Counted from the first letter of the stretch, positions 6,045 to 14,578 are shown. The stretch is DNA of 29,067 bases from an uncultured Phascolarctobacterium sp. (GCA_900757795.1 CAAEPE010000053.1:1-29067), one strand, 5' to 3'. Made by a program: numbers and translations. The notes: a model not told the origin generated them from the letters alone.

Positions 6045-8885
6045 TTAAAGCTTCTTGTATAAAATTCTGATGGAGTTCAGCACGCATAGCAAGGATACGC
6101 CGGTGTCTGCGAACACTGCCGCCCACATGGAAGCATAGCCCGTTAATCCTGCCGCCATAATAATTACCTTGACCGCTAAAGCAAAAATAACATTCTGCCA
6201 AGCAATAGCGCCCGTTGCTTTGGCAATAGCCACCGCCTGGGGAATTGCCTGTACCTCGCTGTTCATAAAGACCACGTCCGCCGCCTCAATGGCCGCGTCG
6301 GCACCGCTGCCCATAGCTGCGCCTACGTCAGCGCCTGCCAGCACAGGCGCGTCGTTAATACCGTCGCCTACAAACATTACAGCGCCGTATTTATTGCGCA
6401 GCAGATTCAGCTCCGTCAGCTTATCCTGGGGCAAAAGCTGCGCTCTTACCTCGTCAATGCCTACTGCGGCAGCTACGGCCTCGGCCTCGCGCTTAGCGTC
6501 GCCGGTGAGCATGGCAGTTACTAGACCTTGCTTTTTCAAAGCAGCTACGGCTTCTTTGGCATCAGCTTTAATAGTATCGCTGATAATAAGCTGTCCAAGA
6601 TATTTGTCGCCGTCGGCAACCAAAACCTCGCTGCCGCTTTTGGTCGGAACATAGCCTGCGCAATCAATGCCGTAACGCGCCAACAGCTTAACATTGCCGC
6701 ACAATACGCGGCGCCGGTCAAAAAATGCAACCAGACCTTCACCGGCAATTTCTTCAAAGCGGTCGGGACGGAGCAGTGTTAAATTCTGCGCCTTGGCAGC
6801 TGCCACAATGCTGGCGGCAATAGGATGTGTGGAAACTGTTTCGGCACCGGCAGTAAGCTGTAACAATGTTTCTTCGCTGATGCCCTGCGCTGCGTTGACC
6901 GCCTGCACGGCAAAATTGCCTTTTGTCACCGTGCCGGTTTTATCCATAACTACAACGGCAATATTTTTCAGCGCTTCCATAGCTGCGCCGCCCTTAAAAA
7001 GAATACCGTACTTGGAGCCTGCGCCGATACCGCTGAAAAACGCCAACGGCACGCTGAGCACTAACGCGCAGGGGCAGCTGATAACAAGAAAGGTCAGCGC
7101 CGTGTACAGCCATTTTTCCCACTCGCCGGTCAGCAGCGACGGCACAACAGCCGTCAGCACCGCAGCAGCTACCACAAAGGGCGTGTAAATTCTGGCAAAG
7201 CGGGTAATAAAACGGTCGATAGCGGGTTTGGAGGCAGCGGCATTTTCCACGCTGTCCAAAATGCGCGTCACCATGGATTCTGCCAGTACCTTCTCCACAC
7301 GAATTTTCAGCATACCGCTGGTATTGACGCAGCCGGAAATAATTTCGTCGCCATAACCGCGCTTTACGGGTACAGGCTCGCCGGTTACCGGCGAAGTATC
7401 TACCAGACTTTCACCCTCAATTACTACACCGTCCAAAGGAATGCGGTCGCCTGCGCGCACCAAAAGAATATCGCCTACATGAGCGTCCTCGGCAGGAATA
7501 ACCTTGACCTCTTCGCCTACCAAAAGATTGACCACCTCGGGACGCATATCCACGGCATCCATAATTTGGCCGCGGCTTCTTTCTACGGCGCGCTGCTCAA
7601 AATATTCACCCACACGGTAAAAGAACATAACGCCGACAGCTTCTTCCCACGCCTGAATGGCAAAAGCGCCTAAGGTTGCGACGGTCATCAAAAAGTTTTC
7701 GTCAAAAACATTGCCTTTAACGATATTTTTTAAAGCCGTCAGCACAATGCGCCCGCCTAATAAAATGTAGGCAAAAATTAGGCAGTACATGTGATAGGCT
7801 GCGGGAATCAGCCCCAGCCACTCGGTAACGATAAAAACAGCGCCGCCTAAAAAGATTTCTATTAGGCTTTGCTTTTCGCTAAGCGCGGCAAAAATACCGC
7901 CTGCCTTTTGGCGTTCTTCCAGCTCCGGAGCCAAAGCGGGCTTGCCTGCTGCTTCAACCAGTACCACGCCTTCTTCCACCTTATCGGTAACAGCCTGCAT
8001 TTTCGCCAGCAGATTATCGTAGCTTTTAGCGGTAACGCGCAGCTTTTTGGTAGTAAAGGTTAAAACAGCGCTGTCTATTTCTGCCATCTCGTTCAAAGCG
8101 CGTTCAATCTTAGCGCCGCAATTAGCGCAGTCAAGATTTTGCACTAAATAAGTGCGCGTATTGCCTTTATCTAAGGTAGGTTTTTTATCACGAGGCACAA
8201 CCTTCACGTCCGATTCAATAGAGGTGCAGATTTCCTGAATCAGCGGCAGCAGCGCTTCGTGGTCGGCAGCGCTCAAACGCAGCTGCTTCGTAGCAAAGCT
8301 GATATTGGCATAGGTAACTCCCGGCAGCTCTTTAATTTTGTATTCCATTTTAGCGGCGCAGTTGGCGCAGCCAAGATTCTGCAAAATATAAACCCGCTTC
8401 AGCTTGTCAGCATCCGGCATACGGCAGGTGCAGTTCGCCAAGCTTTCGCCGCACACATCACAGTATTCCTCATGGGGATGGCACAGCTCGCACTGACAGT
8501 CATCGGGATGTCCCGGAACATGGTGATTGTGTTCGTGATGGTCGTGACCGCAGCCGCAGTCCGCGCCATGCTCGTGTTCGTGCTGCTCGTGTTCATGTGC
8601 TTCATGTTCGTGATGGTCGTTGCCGCAGCAGCAGTCCGCACCATGCTCGTGTTCATGTGCATGAGTATGCTCGCAGCCATGGGTGCTGCCGTCGCCGTGG
8701 CTGTGGCTCGGCACATGCCTGATGCCTGCATGATTATGGTCCTTACCGCAATGGCCGCAGGTACAGCCTTCCGGATGATTGCTGTAATCTTCCGTACCTT
8801 TAATATGTCCGTTAATATGGCTGAAAGCACGCACTTCATTGGAACCGTTGCGCACATCTTCCAGGTCGTGAATAATTTTCTTCAT
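6045..8885 (-). CDS. P1B-type Zn/Cd/Pb-exporting ATPase with a long His/Cys-rich N-terminus
   Basis: 946 aa, much longer than a typical ZntA/CadA (about 650-750). Residues 1-155 hold 33 His and 16 Cys, with a repeated HEHEHGADC unit (77-85 and 102-110). Two heavy-metal-associated domains follow, with CxxC sites C173/C176 and C253/C256. The pump core has TGEPVPV (about 501), the membrane metal site C604-P-C606, phosphorylation site D648 in DKTGTVT, HP at 687-688 and GDGIND at 840-845. K906 and D927 (ADTG) in the last helices match the lysine/aspartate that define the Zn/Cd/Pb group and argue against a copper pump. It acts in the cytoplasmic membrane, exporting divalent metal. It is a single-gene transcript; the RBS is weak (GGAAAGGCGG, 8-12 nt away). 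Confidence 0.93.
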   Translation of the reverse strand: MKKIIHDLEDVRNGSNEVRAFSHINGHIKGTEDYSNHPEGCTCGHCGKDHNHAGIRHVPSHSHGDGSTHGCEHTHAHEHEHGADCCCGNDHHEHEAHEHEQHEHEHGADCGCGHDHHEHNHHVPGHPDDCQCELCHPHEEYCDVCGESLANCTCRMPDADKLKRVYILQNLGCANCAAKMEYKIKELPGVTYANISFATKQLRLSAADHEALLPLIQEICTSIESDVKVVPRDKKPTLDKGNTRTYLVQNLDCANCGAKIERALNEMAEIDSAVLTFTTKKLRVTAKSYDNLLAKMQAVTDKVEEGVVLVEAAGKPALAPELEERQKAGGIFAALSEKQSLIEIFLGGAVFIVTEWLGLIPAAYHMYCLIFAYILLGGRIVLTALKNIVKGNVFDENFLMTVATLGAFAIQAWEEAVGVMFFYRVGEYFEQRAVERSRGQIMDAVDMRPEVVNLLVGEEVKVIPAEDAHVGDILLVRAGDRIPLDGVVIEGESLVDTSPVTGEPVPVKRGYGDEIISGCVNTSGMLKIRVEKVLAESMVTRILDSVENAAASKPAIDRFITRFARIYTPFVVAAAVLTAVVPSLLTGEWEKWLYTALTFLVISCPCALVLSVPLAFFSGIGAGSKYGILFKGGAAMEALKNIAVVVMDKTGTVTKGNFAVQAVNAAQGISEETLLQLTAGAETVSTHPIAASIVAAAKAQNLTLLRPDRFEEIAGEGLVAFFDRRRVLCGNVKLLARYGIDCAGYVPTKSGSEVLVADGDKYLGQLIISDTIKADAKEAVAALKKQGLVTAMLTGDAKREAEAVAAAVGIDEVRAQLLPQDKLTELNLLRNKYGAVMFVGDGINDAPVLAGADVGAAMGSGADAAIEAADVVFMNSEVQAIPQAVAIAKATGAIAWQNVIFALAVKVIIMAAGLTGYASMWAAVFADTGVSLLCVLNSIRILYKKL

Positions 8886-8941
8886 AAAAGCTACCGCCTT
8901 TCCTGTAATTTGGGTTTATCCGGCTTTGCCGTTCTTATCAC

Positions 8942-8957
8942 ATGAGTATTTATTCAT
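8942..8957. promoter_or_regulatory. SmtB/ArsR-like operator candidate, proximal copy
   Basis: ATGAGT-ATTT-ATTCAT is an imperfect inverted repeat (one mismatch) with the same 6-4-6 spacing as the distal copy at 9055. It lies in the untranslated leader, 57 bases before the ATPase start. Confidence 0.5.
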
Positions 8958-9044
8958 ATATAAAAGAAAAATAAAATGGAGGCTGCCAAGCTGCTAAGCT
9001 ACAGGCTTTTGTATTGAACCAAGTAACCTTCAACCTCTTTGTCT

Positions 9045-9073
9045 ATTATAACATATGAATGAGTATTCATCTA
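9045..9073 (-). promoter_or_regulatory. ATPase promoter containing an SmtB/ArsR-like operator
   Basis: The minus strand has -10 TATAAT (9050-9045), a 17-nt spacer and a weak -35 TAGATG (9073-9068). Within the spacer and -35 lies a perfect inverted repeat, ATGAAT-GAGT-ATTCAT (9055-9070), i.e. TGAA-N6-TTCA, the core known for zinc/cadmium sensors of the SmtB/ArsR family. Repression relieved by metal is the natural reading. The predicted leader is about 150 nt. No ArsR-type gene is in the window. Confidence 0.65.
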
Positions 9074-9119
9074 TACCTAAATTAGAAAAATTTTTGATTT
9101 TTTTGTGACCATGAGGAGG

Positions 9120-9146
9120 TTGGGTGCGGTGCAAGTCCGCACCCAA
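9120..9146. other. Orphan GC-rich perfect hairpin
   Basis: TTGGGTGCGG (9120-9129) and CCGCACCCAA (9137-9146) form a perfect 10-bp stem with a 7-nt loop, TGCAAGT. It sits in the gap between the importer's last gene and the ATPase promoter, flanked by purine-rich GAGGAGG and AAGGAGAAG. It has no T-tail on either strand, so it is not a normal terminator. The loop resembles the P5 hairpin of a cobalamin riboswitch, but the rest of that fold is absent. Confidence 0.55.
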
Positions 9147-9201
9147 GTAAGGAGAAGAAAGGGAATGAAAACTTTACAGCAATAAAGTAATAATTTTTTA
9201 A

Positions 9202-10182
9202 TCAGTCATACAAATGACAGGCTACCCAATGGCCATGCTCAATCTCTTTCAGCTGCGGTTTATTCTTGAGGCAATTTTCGGTGCAATGCTCGCAGCGGCT
9301 GGCAAAGGGGCATCCCGGCGGTAAATCAAGCGGACTGGGAATTTCGCCTTCCAAAGGCTCAATCTTTTCGCCCTGTTTAAAGTCTACCTTGAAAACCGCT
9401 TTCATTAAGGCTTGGGTATAGGGATGCTTGCAGTTTGCGGCAATGCGTCCGTGTTCCAGCCATTCAACAACGTTGCCCAAATACATTACGGCTACCTGAT
9501 GGCACATTAAATCCACCAAGCCTAAATCATGGGCAATGAAAAGATAGGTAATATTTTTTTCCTTTTGCAGTCTGCACAAAAGCTCGCATACCTTTTCCTG
9601 CACCGAAACATCCAAAGCAGAGGTTGCTTCGTCGCAGACGATAACTTTCGGCTCCAAAGCCAAAGCACGGGCAATGCCCAAACGCTGACGCTGACCGCCG
9701 GACATACTGTGCGGATAACGGTCTTTAAAGGAAGCAGGCAGCTCTACCATTTCCAAAAGCTCGGCAGCTTTGGCATCAACCTCGCTGTTTTTAATCAGCC
9801 CGTAATTTTTTAAAGGCTCTGTCAAAATATCCTTAACCAGCATTTTGGGATTAAAGGCTGCCGTCGGGTCCTGAAAAACCATTTGAATAAGCTTGCGGTC
9901 CTGCCGCAGCTGTTCGCCCTTGGATTTTAAAATATCGTGACCCTCAAAAATTGCTTCGCCGCTTGTGGCAGGCTGAATACGCAGCAGCGTTCTTACCAGC
10001 GTACTTTTGCCGCAGCCTGATTCGCCGATAATACCCAAGGTGCGTCCTTCGTAAGCCCGCAAAGTAATATCGTTGCAGGCCGTCAAAAATTTACCGCCGT
10101 CCACGGGGAACTTTTTCGTCAAATGGTTAATTTCTAAAACCAATTTATTGCGTTCATAGGCGGGTTTTGCTGCATTACTCAT
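9202..10182 (-). CDS. ABC importer ATPase of the Dpp/Opp/Nik class (DppF/NikE-like)
   Basis: 326 aa. One of two ATPases powering the importer encoded upstream. It shows Walker A GESGCGKST, signature MSGGQRQRLGIARAL, Walker B VIVCDEATSALD, and the C-terminal oligopeptide/dipeptide extension with PPGCPFASRCEHCTENC. Those cysteines are common in this class and have been linked to an Fe-S cluster in some members. The start overlaps dppD-like by 8 bp, and the ribosome site GGAGGGGAG lies within the end of that gene. It is the last gene of the operon; the only terminator-like element behind it is a weak AT-rich hairpin near 9168-9187. Class members carry peptides, nickel or opines, so the substrate cannot be read from this subunit. 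Confidence 0.9.
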   Translation of the reverse strand: MSNAAKPAYERNKLVLEINHLTKKFPVDGGKFLTACNDITLRAYEGRTLGIIGESGCGKSTLVRTLLRIQPATSGEAIFEGHDILKSKGEQLRQDRKLIQMVFQDPTAAFNPKMLVKDILTEPLKNYGLIKNSEVDAKAAELLEMVELPASFKDRYPHSMSGGQRQRLGIARALALEPKVIVCDEATSALDVSVQEKVCELLCRLQKEKNITYLFIAHDLGLVDLMCHQVAVMYLGNVVEWLEHGRIAANCKHPYTQALMKAVFKVDFKQGEKIEPLEGEIPSPLDLPPGCPFASRCEHCTENCLKNKPQLKEIEHGHWVACHLYD

Positions 10183-10966
10183 AATAACACTCCCCTCCTA
10201 TTACCGGCACTGCTCTCAGCAGCTGTTTGGTATACTCTGCCTTCGGATTACGGATAATCTCTTCACGGGGACCGTATTCCACTACATGGCCGCCCTGCAT
10301 AACCATAATTTTATTGGAAACATAAGAGGCAACGCCTAAATTATGGGTAACGATAATCACGGCGACATTATATTCGTTACGGATATCCACAATCTGACGG
10401 ATAATCTGCGCCTGCGTCGTAACGTCCAAGGCGCTGGTAGGTTCGTCAGCCAAAAGAATTTTAGGACTGAAAATCATCGCCATGGCAATACCCACGCGCT
10501 GGCGCATACCGCCGCTTAGCTCGAAGGGATAGCTGTTCATAATATTTTCCGGATTAGGCAGACGTACATTAACTAACATGGCAGTTGCCATTTCGTAAGC
10601 CTGGCTTTTGGATTTATCCGGCTGGTGTGCTTGAATATAATCAATAAACTGCTCGCCGATACGGCGAATAGGATTAATCATATTGCCGCTGTCCTGAAAA
10701 ATCATGGACATTTCGCTGCCGTACATCTTGCGCCACTGTTCGGGAGTGTTTTCCAGCACATTTTTACCGTCAAAGGTAATGCTGCCGCGGCTTACGCGGC
10801 CTGCACCGGGAAGACAGCCCATAATAGCGCGGATAACGGTAGTTTTGCCGCTGCCGGACTCGCCCACAATGGACATGATTTCGCCTCTGTCCAATTCCAG
10901 GTTAGCGTCAGTTACAGTAAGCCTGTCGCCATAACTAATGTCTAAATCTTTTACTTGAAGTAGCAT
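10175..10966 (-). CDS. ABC importer ATPase of the Dpp/Opp/Nik class (DppD/NikD-like)
   Basis: 263 aa, short for a DppD (about 330) and close to NikD-type ATPases, because the usual C-terminal extension is nearly absent. It shows Walker A GESGSGKTT, signature LSGGMRQRVGIAMAM and Walker B ILLADEPTSALDVTT. With the overlapping DppF-like subunit it should form the heterodimeric motor on the cytoplasmic face. A 90-bp gap separates it from the binding-protein gene. That gap contains a strong hairpin (11012-11047), which may lower expression of the ATPases relative to the binding protein. Confidence 0.9.
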   Translation of the reverse strand: MLLQVKDLDISYGDRLTVTDANLELDRGEIMSIVGESGSGKTTVIRAIMGCLPGAGRVSRGSITFDGKNVLENTPEQWRKMYGSEMSMIFQDSGNMINPIRRIGEQFIDYIQAHQPDKSKSQAYEMATAMLVNVRLPNPENIMNSYPFELSGGMRQRVGIAMAMIFSPKILLADEPTSALDVTTQAQIIRQIVDIRNEYNVAVIIVTHNLGVASYVSNKIMVMQGGHVVEYGPREEIIRNPKAEYTKQLLRAVPVIGGECYYE

Positions 10967-11011
10967 CTATTTATTCCTTCTTATTTTAAGATTTAAGTAT
11001 ACTCGCCAGAA

Positions 11012-11047
11012 AACGCCTTGTGCTGCCAAATCGGCAGCACGAGCGTT
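11012..11047 (-). other. Intercistronic hairpin between binding protein and ATPase genes
   Basis: An 8-bp perfect stem, GTGCTGCC/GGCAGCAC (11020-11027 with 11033-11040), is extended outside an internal loop by AACGC/GCGTT. On the minus strand it is followed by a short TTTTC. It could be a leaky terminator or an mRNA-stabilising element protecting the binding-protein message. Confidence 0.55.
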
Positions 11048-11056
11048 ATGTGCAGA

Positions 11057-12631
11057 TTATTGCGCAGGTTTAATGTCTTTAGTCAGCCAGTAGTAATCTG
11101 CGGGATAAATATTAGCGTCTTGCAAACCTTTCTTGGAAACCATATTGGTCTTAGGATAACCAAAGAACAAGGCTGCACCGTCATCCAATAAAATCTGCTG
11201 CATTTCAATCATATAGGCGCGGCGTTTTGCCGGATCAAATTCAACAGCCAGTTTATCAGACAAAGCATCATATTTCGCATTGCTGTAACCGGTGGAGTTC
11301 TGCGGCTGGCTGCCGTTGACATTAGTCTTCCAGTACCAATTCAGGTATACTTCCGGGTCGCCTGTATTGGCAGTCAAAATATTGGAAATGCACAAGTCAA
11401 ATTCACCTTTTTGACGCATCGGGTCAAGAACGTTATAGTCAACATTCTTCATATTAACCTTAATGCCAATCTTTTTAGCGTCAGCCTGAGTTGCTTCGGC
11501 ATACAAAGGCAGCTCTGCACGGCCGCTGTAATAAACAAAATCTATTTCCAAATTCTTGCCGTTTTTGTCTACATAGCCGTCGCCGTTGGAATCCTTCCAG
11601 CCTGCTTCTGCCAACAATTTTTTAGCATTTTCAGGATTATAGGCATTGGGGTCCTTCAGTTGGTCAAAGCCATAGTCCAAAGAAGGCGGAACGGGAGCCT
11701 TGCCGGGAATAAAGGTATCTTTCAGCAATACTTTATTATAGGTTTCGCGGTCAAGGCATTGAATCAAAGCAGCGCGAACTTTAGGATCATGTAAGGGTCT
11801 GCCCTCGTTCATATTGATTTGCGCCAAAACTGTACGCAGGGAAGCAATTTCGGAAATATTGTATTTGTTTTTATCTTTGAAGAGCTGCAAATCACCGGCA
11901 GCAATGTTGATAGCAAAATCAATTTCACCCTTTTGCAAAGCCATAGCGCGGGTGTTAGGATCGTCAATGGTCGGAATTTCGGCATTTTTGAACGGAACTG
12001 TGCCGTCCCAGTAATTTTCGTTGCGTACCATTACGGCTTTAGCCTTGCTGTAAGTTTTTACGGCATAAGGACCTGTGCAGATGGGGCCTTCTTTCTTGAT
12101 ATCGCGGTTAGTAACTTTGGTATCAATAATAATGAAGAGCGGGTCAGCCAGCATACCCGGCAGACTGGGAGTAGGATGTTTAGTTTTAATAATTAAATTC
12201 TGTCCGTCAGCTTTGATTTCGGCATATTCAAAAATGGATTGAGCGCGGTTGGACAGTTTGAAGGTTCTTTCCAAGGATTCTTTGGCAATTTCTGCCGTCA
12301 GCTTATCGCCGTTGGAGAATTTTGCTTTATCGTTAATGTGGAAAGTCCAGGTCAGTTTATCGTCGGAAATAGACCATTTATCAGCCAGCCAGGGAGTGGA
12401 ATTCATTTTGTTATCAAATTTAACCAAGCACTCGCCCAAGCCGTAACGCATTACTACCCAGCTAAAAAAGTTATCAGAGGGGTCAAGGTTATCGGCAAAG
12501 TTTGTTACGCCGAATTTTACCATATCGTTGCTAATAGCAGCTTTTTTATCTCCTCCGCCGCAGCCTGCTGCTGCAAAGGCCATTAAACCAATCATAGCTG
12601 CTGCTGCGCCAACTTTAAATAACTTTTTCAT
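11057..12631 (-). CDS. Extracytoplasmic binding lipoprotein of a Dpp/Nik-type importer (SBP_bac_5)
   Basis: 524 aa. Residues 1-24 form a lipoprotein signal (MKKLFKVGAAAAMIGLMAFAAAGC); the lipobox AAGC has Ala rather than Leu at -3. The family-5 binding fold is clear: WTFHINDKAKFSNGDKLTAEI, GPYAVKTY, NENYWDG, and NMNEGRPLHDPKVRAAL. It also has NLDPSDNFFSWVVMRYGLGECLVKFD near the N-terminus; my impression is that this resembles nickel/metallophore-type members more than oligopeptide ones, but this is unaligned. It captures the ligand outside the cytoplasmic membrane and hands it to the two permeases. It lies 89 bp behind the DppC-like gene, with GGAGAG 7 nt before the ATG. The cobalamin riboswitch at the head of the operon suggests cobalt, nickel or a corrin-related ligand; this is inference. 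Confidence 0.88.
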   Translation of the reverse strand: MKKLFKVGAAAAMIGLMAFAAAGCGGGDKKAAISNDMVKFGVTNFADNLDPSDNFFSWVVMRYGLGECLVKFDNKMNSTPWLADKWSISDDKLTWTFHINDKAKFSNGDKLTAEIAKESLERTFKLSNRAQSIFEYAEIKADGQNLIIKTKHPTPSLPGMLADPLFIIIDTKVTNRDIKKEGPICTGPYAVKTYSKAKAVMVRNENYWDGTVPFKNAEIPTIDDPNTRAMALQKGEIDFAINIAAGDLQLFKDKNKYNISEIASLRTVLAQINMNEGRPLHDPKVRAALIQCLDRETYNKVLLKDTFIPGKAPVPPSLDYGFDQLKDPNAYNPENAKKLLAEAGWKDSNGDGYVDKNGKNLEIDFVYYSGRAELPLYAEATQADAKKIGIKVNMKNVDYNVLDPMRQKGEFDLCISNILTANTGDPEVYLNWYWKTNVNGSQPQNSTGYSNAKYDALSDKLAVEFDPAKRRAYMIEMQQILLDDGAALFFGYPKTNMVSKKGLQDANIYPADYYWLTKDIKPAQ

Positions 12632-12720
12632 AAGTACACTCTCCGTTTCTTTACATTGTTATATTTTTATTTTAAAGCTAAAACATTTTTACCATGCTGC
12701 AGGTACAAGGCCTGTCAGCA

Positions 12721-13554
12721 TTATTCGGCGTCGCTGCGCGGGTCCAGCACGTCGCGCAGATTGTCGCCCCACAGATTGAAAACCATAACGGTTACAAAAA
12801 TCGCCAAGCCGGGGAAGAACATCAGCCAAGGAGCAGTCTGTAACTGCTGACGGCCCTCGTTCAGCATTAAGCCCCATTCGGGAGCAGGCGGCTGGCTGCC
12901 AAAGCCTAAGAAGGACAAGCCTGCCAGCTCCATCATCAGCGCGCCGATATCGGCAGCGGCAGTGATTACCATCATAGGCAGAATATTAGGCAGAATATGT
13001 ACCCACAGAATATGACTTGATGTACCGCCGTTAACAATGGCTGCCTCCACAAAATCACGGCGTTTTACCTTTAAAACAAGGCTGCGAGCCAAGCGTGCAT
13101 ATTTAGTCCAACTGACAATGGTTAAAGCAATGATGGCGTTAACCAAGCTGCCGCCCATAATACCGGCAACGGCAATAGCTAAAATCATGCCGGGGAAGGA
13201 AATCATCATATCGGAAATACGCATGATAACCATATCTACTTTGCCTCCGAAATAACCGGAAAGCACGCCCATGGTCGTACCGACCACAAAAACGCTAGCT
13301 ACCAAAAATAATACTCCGCTTAAAGAAGCTCTGGCACCATACAGTACACGGCTGAAGCAGTCGCGGCCTAATTTATCGGTGCCGAACAGATGGCTGCCGC
13401 TGGGCTCCAAAAAAGCGTCCCGCATCACGGCGGAAGTAGGATCATAAGGAGCAAGTACCGGAGCAGCCAAAGCAATTAAAAGAAGCGCCACTACTAAGAT
13501 ACTGGTAACCGCAAAGGCTCGGTTAGTTTTAAAACCATTAACTAATGTTGCCAT
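12721..13554 (-). CDS. ABC importer permease (DppC/NikC-like)
   Basis: 277 aa. Inner-membrane permease with an N-terminal anchor helix (about 13-35), the APYDPT...LFGTDKLGRDCFSRVLYGAR region typical of DppC/OppC, about five more helices, and the EAA coupling loop EAAIVNGGTSSHILWVHILPN that contacts the ATPases. It ends LWGDNLRDVLDPRSDAE, as the family does. It begins 4 bp after the DppB-like stop, so the two permeases are translationally linked. Confidence 0.9.
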   Translation of the reverse strand: MATLVNGFKTNRAFAVTSILVVALLLIALAAPVLAPYDPTSAVMRDAFLEPSGSHLFGTDKLGRDCFSRVLYGARASLSGVLFLVASVFVVGTTMGVLSGYFGGKVDMVIMRISDMMISFPGMILAIAVAGIMGGSLVNAIIALTIVSWTKYARLARSLVLKVKRRDFVEAAIVNGGTSSHILWVHILPNILPMMVITAAADIGALMMELAGLSFLGFGSQPPAPEWGLMLNEGRQQLQTAPWLMFFPGLAIFVTVMVFNLWGDNLRDVLDPRSDAE

Positions 13555-13558
13555 TTAC

Positions 13559-14500
13559 TTACCTAGCCTTTCTCAAACGAGGATCAAGATGATTATAGGA
13601 CAAGTCTACAACCAAATTGATAACCATATACATTAACGCAATCCACACTACAACTCCCTGCACCAACTGGAAGTCGCGGTAGGTAATTGCTTCAATAGCC
13701 AAACGGCCAAGCCCCGGCCATTGAAAAACCATTTCAATAACTGCTGCGCCGCCTAAAAGGTTGCCTAAGGATAAGCCTAACAAGGTAATCAGCGGCAGCA
13801 TAGCGTTGGGCAGCACCTCTTTCCACAAAATGTGGCTTTCGGTCATACCGCGGGCACGGGCGCCCACAACATAATCCTGGTGCAGTTCCTCCAAAATAGC
13901 CGTGCGTACCTGACGGGTATATTTGGAAGTCATGGCAATCGCCAATGTTACCGACGGCAAGATCAAATTTTCTAAGCTGACTTCGCCACCGACAATAGGC
14001 AGCAAATCCAGCTTCAAGCCAAAAATCCACAGCAGCATTAAGCCAACCCAAAAGCCCGGCATGGAAACACCCAAAAACGTAAAGCCGCGCACAATATTAT
14101 CCACCCAACTGCCGCGTTTAACGGCGGAATAAATTCCCAAAGGAATGGAAAATACCATCATGAGCACTAAAGAGGCTACGGATAAGACAATAGTTCCCGG
14201 CAGACGTTCAAGCAGTTCCTCCACTACCGGCTTTTTAGCCATAAAGGAAAAGCCTAAATTGCCCTGCAAAGCGCGTCCCAGCCAATCAAGGTACTGGAAG
14301 AAGAACGGCTTATCCAAGCCAAGCTCTTTGCGCAATGCTTCGATTTCTGCCTGACTAACGATAATATCCTCGTTGCCGGCAATCATTTGCCTAACTACAT
14401 CACCCGGCGCCAGCATGACCAGCGCAAAGGTAATAAAGCTGATGCCTAAAAGTACAATAGCTATCTGACCTAAACGGGCCAAAATTTGCTTTTTGGTCAA
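13559..14500 (-). CDS. ABC importer permease (DppB/NikB-like), TTG start
   Basis: 313 aa. First gene of the operon and partner of the DppC-like permease. It has an N-terminal helix (LGQIAIVLLGISFITFALVMLAPGD), the large external loop with LRKELGLDKPFFFQYLDWLGRALQGNLGFS, then helices with the coupling loop VVGARARGMTESHILWKEVLPNAMLPL. The best start is TTG at 14500-14498: a GGAG lies about 10 nt before it, and the nearby ATGs are out of frame. It is only about 20 bases downstream of the riboswitch terminator. Confidence 0.88.
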   Translation of the reverse strand: MTKKQILARLGQIAIVLLGISFITFALVMLAPGDVVRQMIAGNEDIIVSQAEIEALRKELGLDKPFFFQYLDWLGRALQGNLGFSFMAKKPVVEELLERLPGTIVLSVASLVLMMVFSIPLGIYSAVKRGSWVDNIVRGFTFLGVSMPGFWVGLMLLWIFGLKLDLLPIVGGEVSLENLILPSVTLAIAMTSKYTRQVRTAILEELHQDYVVGARARGMTESHILWKEVLPNAMLPLITLLGLSLGNLLGGAAVIEMVFQWPGLGRLAIEAITYRDFQLVQGVVVWIALMYMVINLVVDLSYNHLDPRLRKAR

Positions 14501-14520
14501 AACACATCATCTCCATACAT

Positions 14521-14558
14521 AAAAAATAGCCTTTCCCACCCAACGGCAGAAAAGGCTA
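14521..14558 (-). terminator. Riboswitch expression-platform terminator
   Basis: The minus strand reads TAGCCTTTTC (14558-14549), a loop, then GGGAAAGGCTA (14537-14527) and TTTTTT. It lies between the cobalamin aptamer and the first importer gene, so B12 binding can plausibly end transcription here. Confidence 0.82.
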
Positions 14559-14578
14559 CATAACGTGCACTATTATGC

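Noticed and set aside
8259..8945. A 228-codon hydrophobic plus-strand open frame opposite the His-rich region of the ATPase
   Set aside because: Its Met/Val/Ala-rich hydrophobicity is what the reverse complement of His/Glu codons gives. It has no start context and covers the ATPase start region.
9090..9200. A second full cobalamin riboswitch at the end of the importer operon
   Set aside because: Only the P5-like loop GGTGCAAGTCC matches. There is no B12 box (GCCACTG-like), no P1 pair and no downstream gene on the plus strand.
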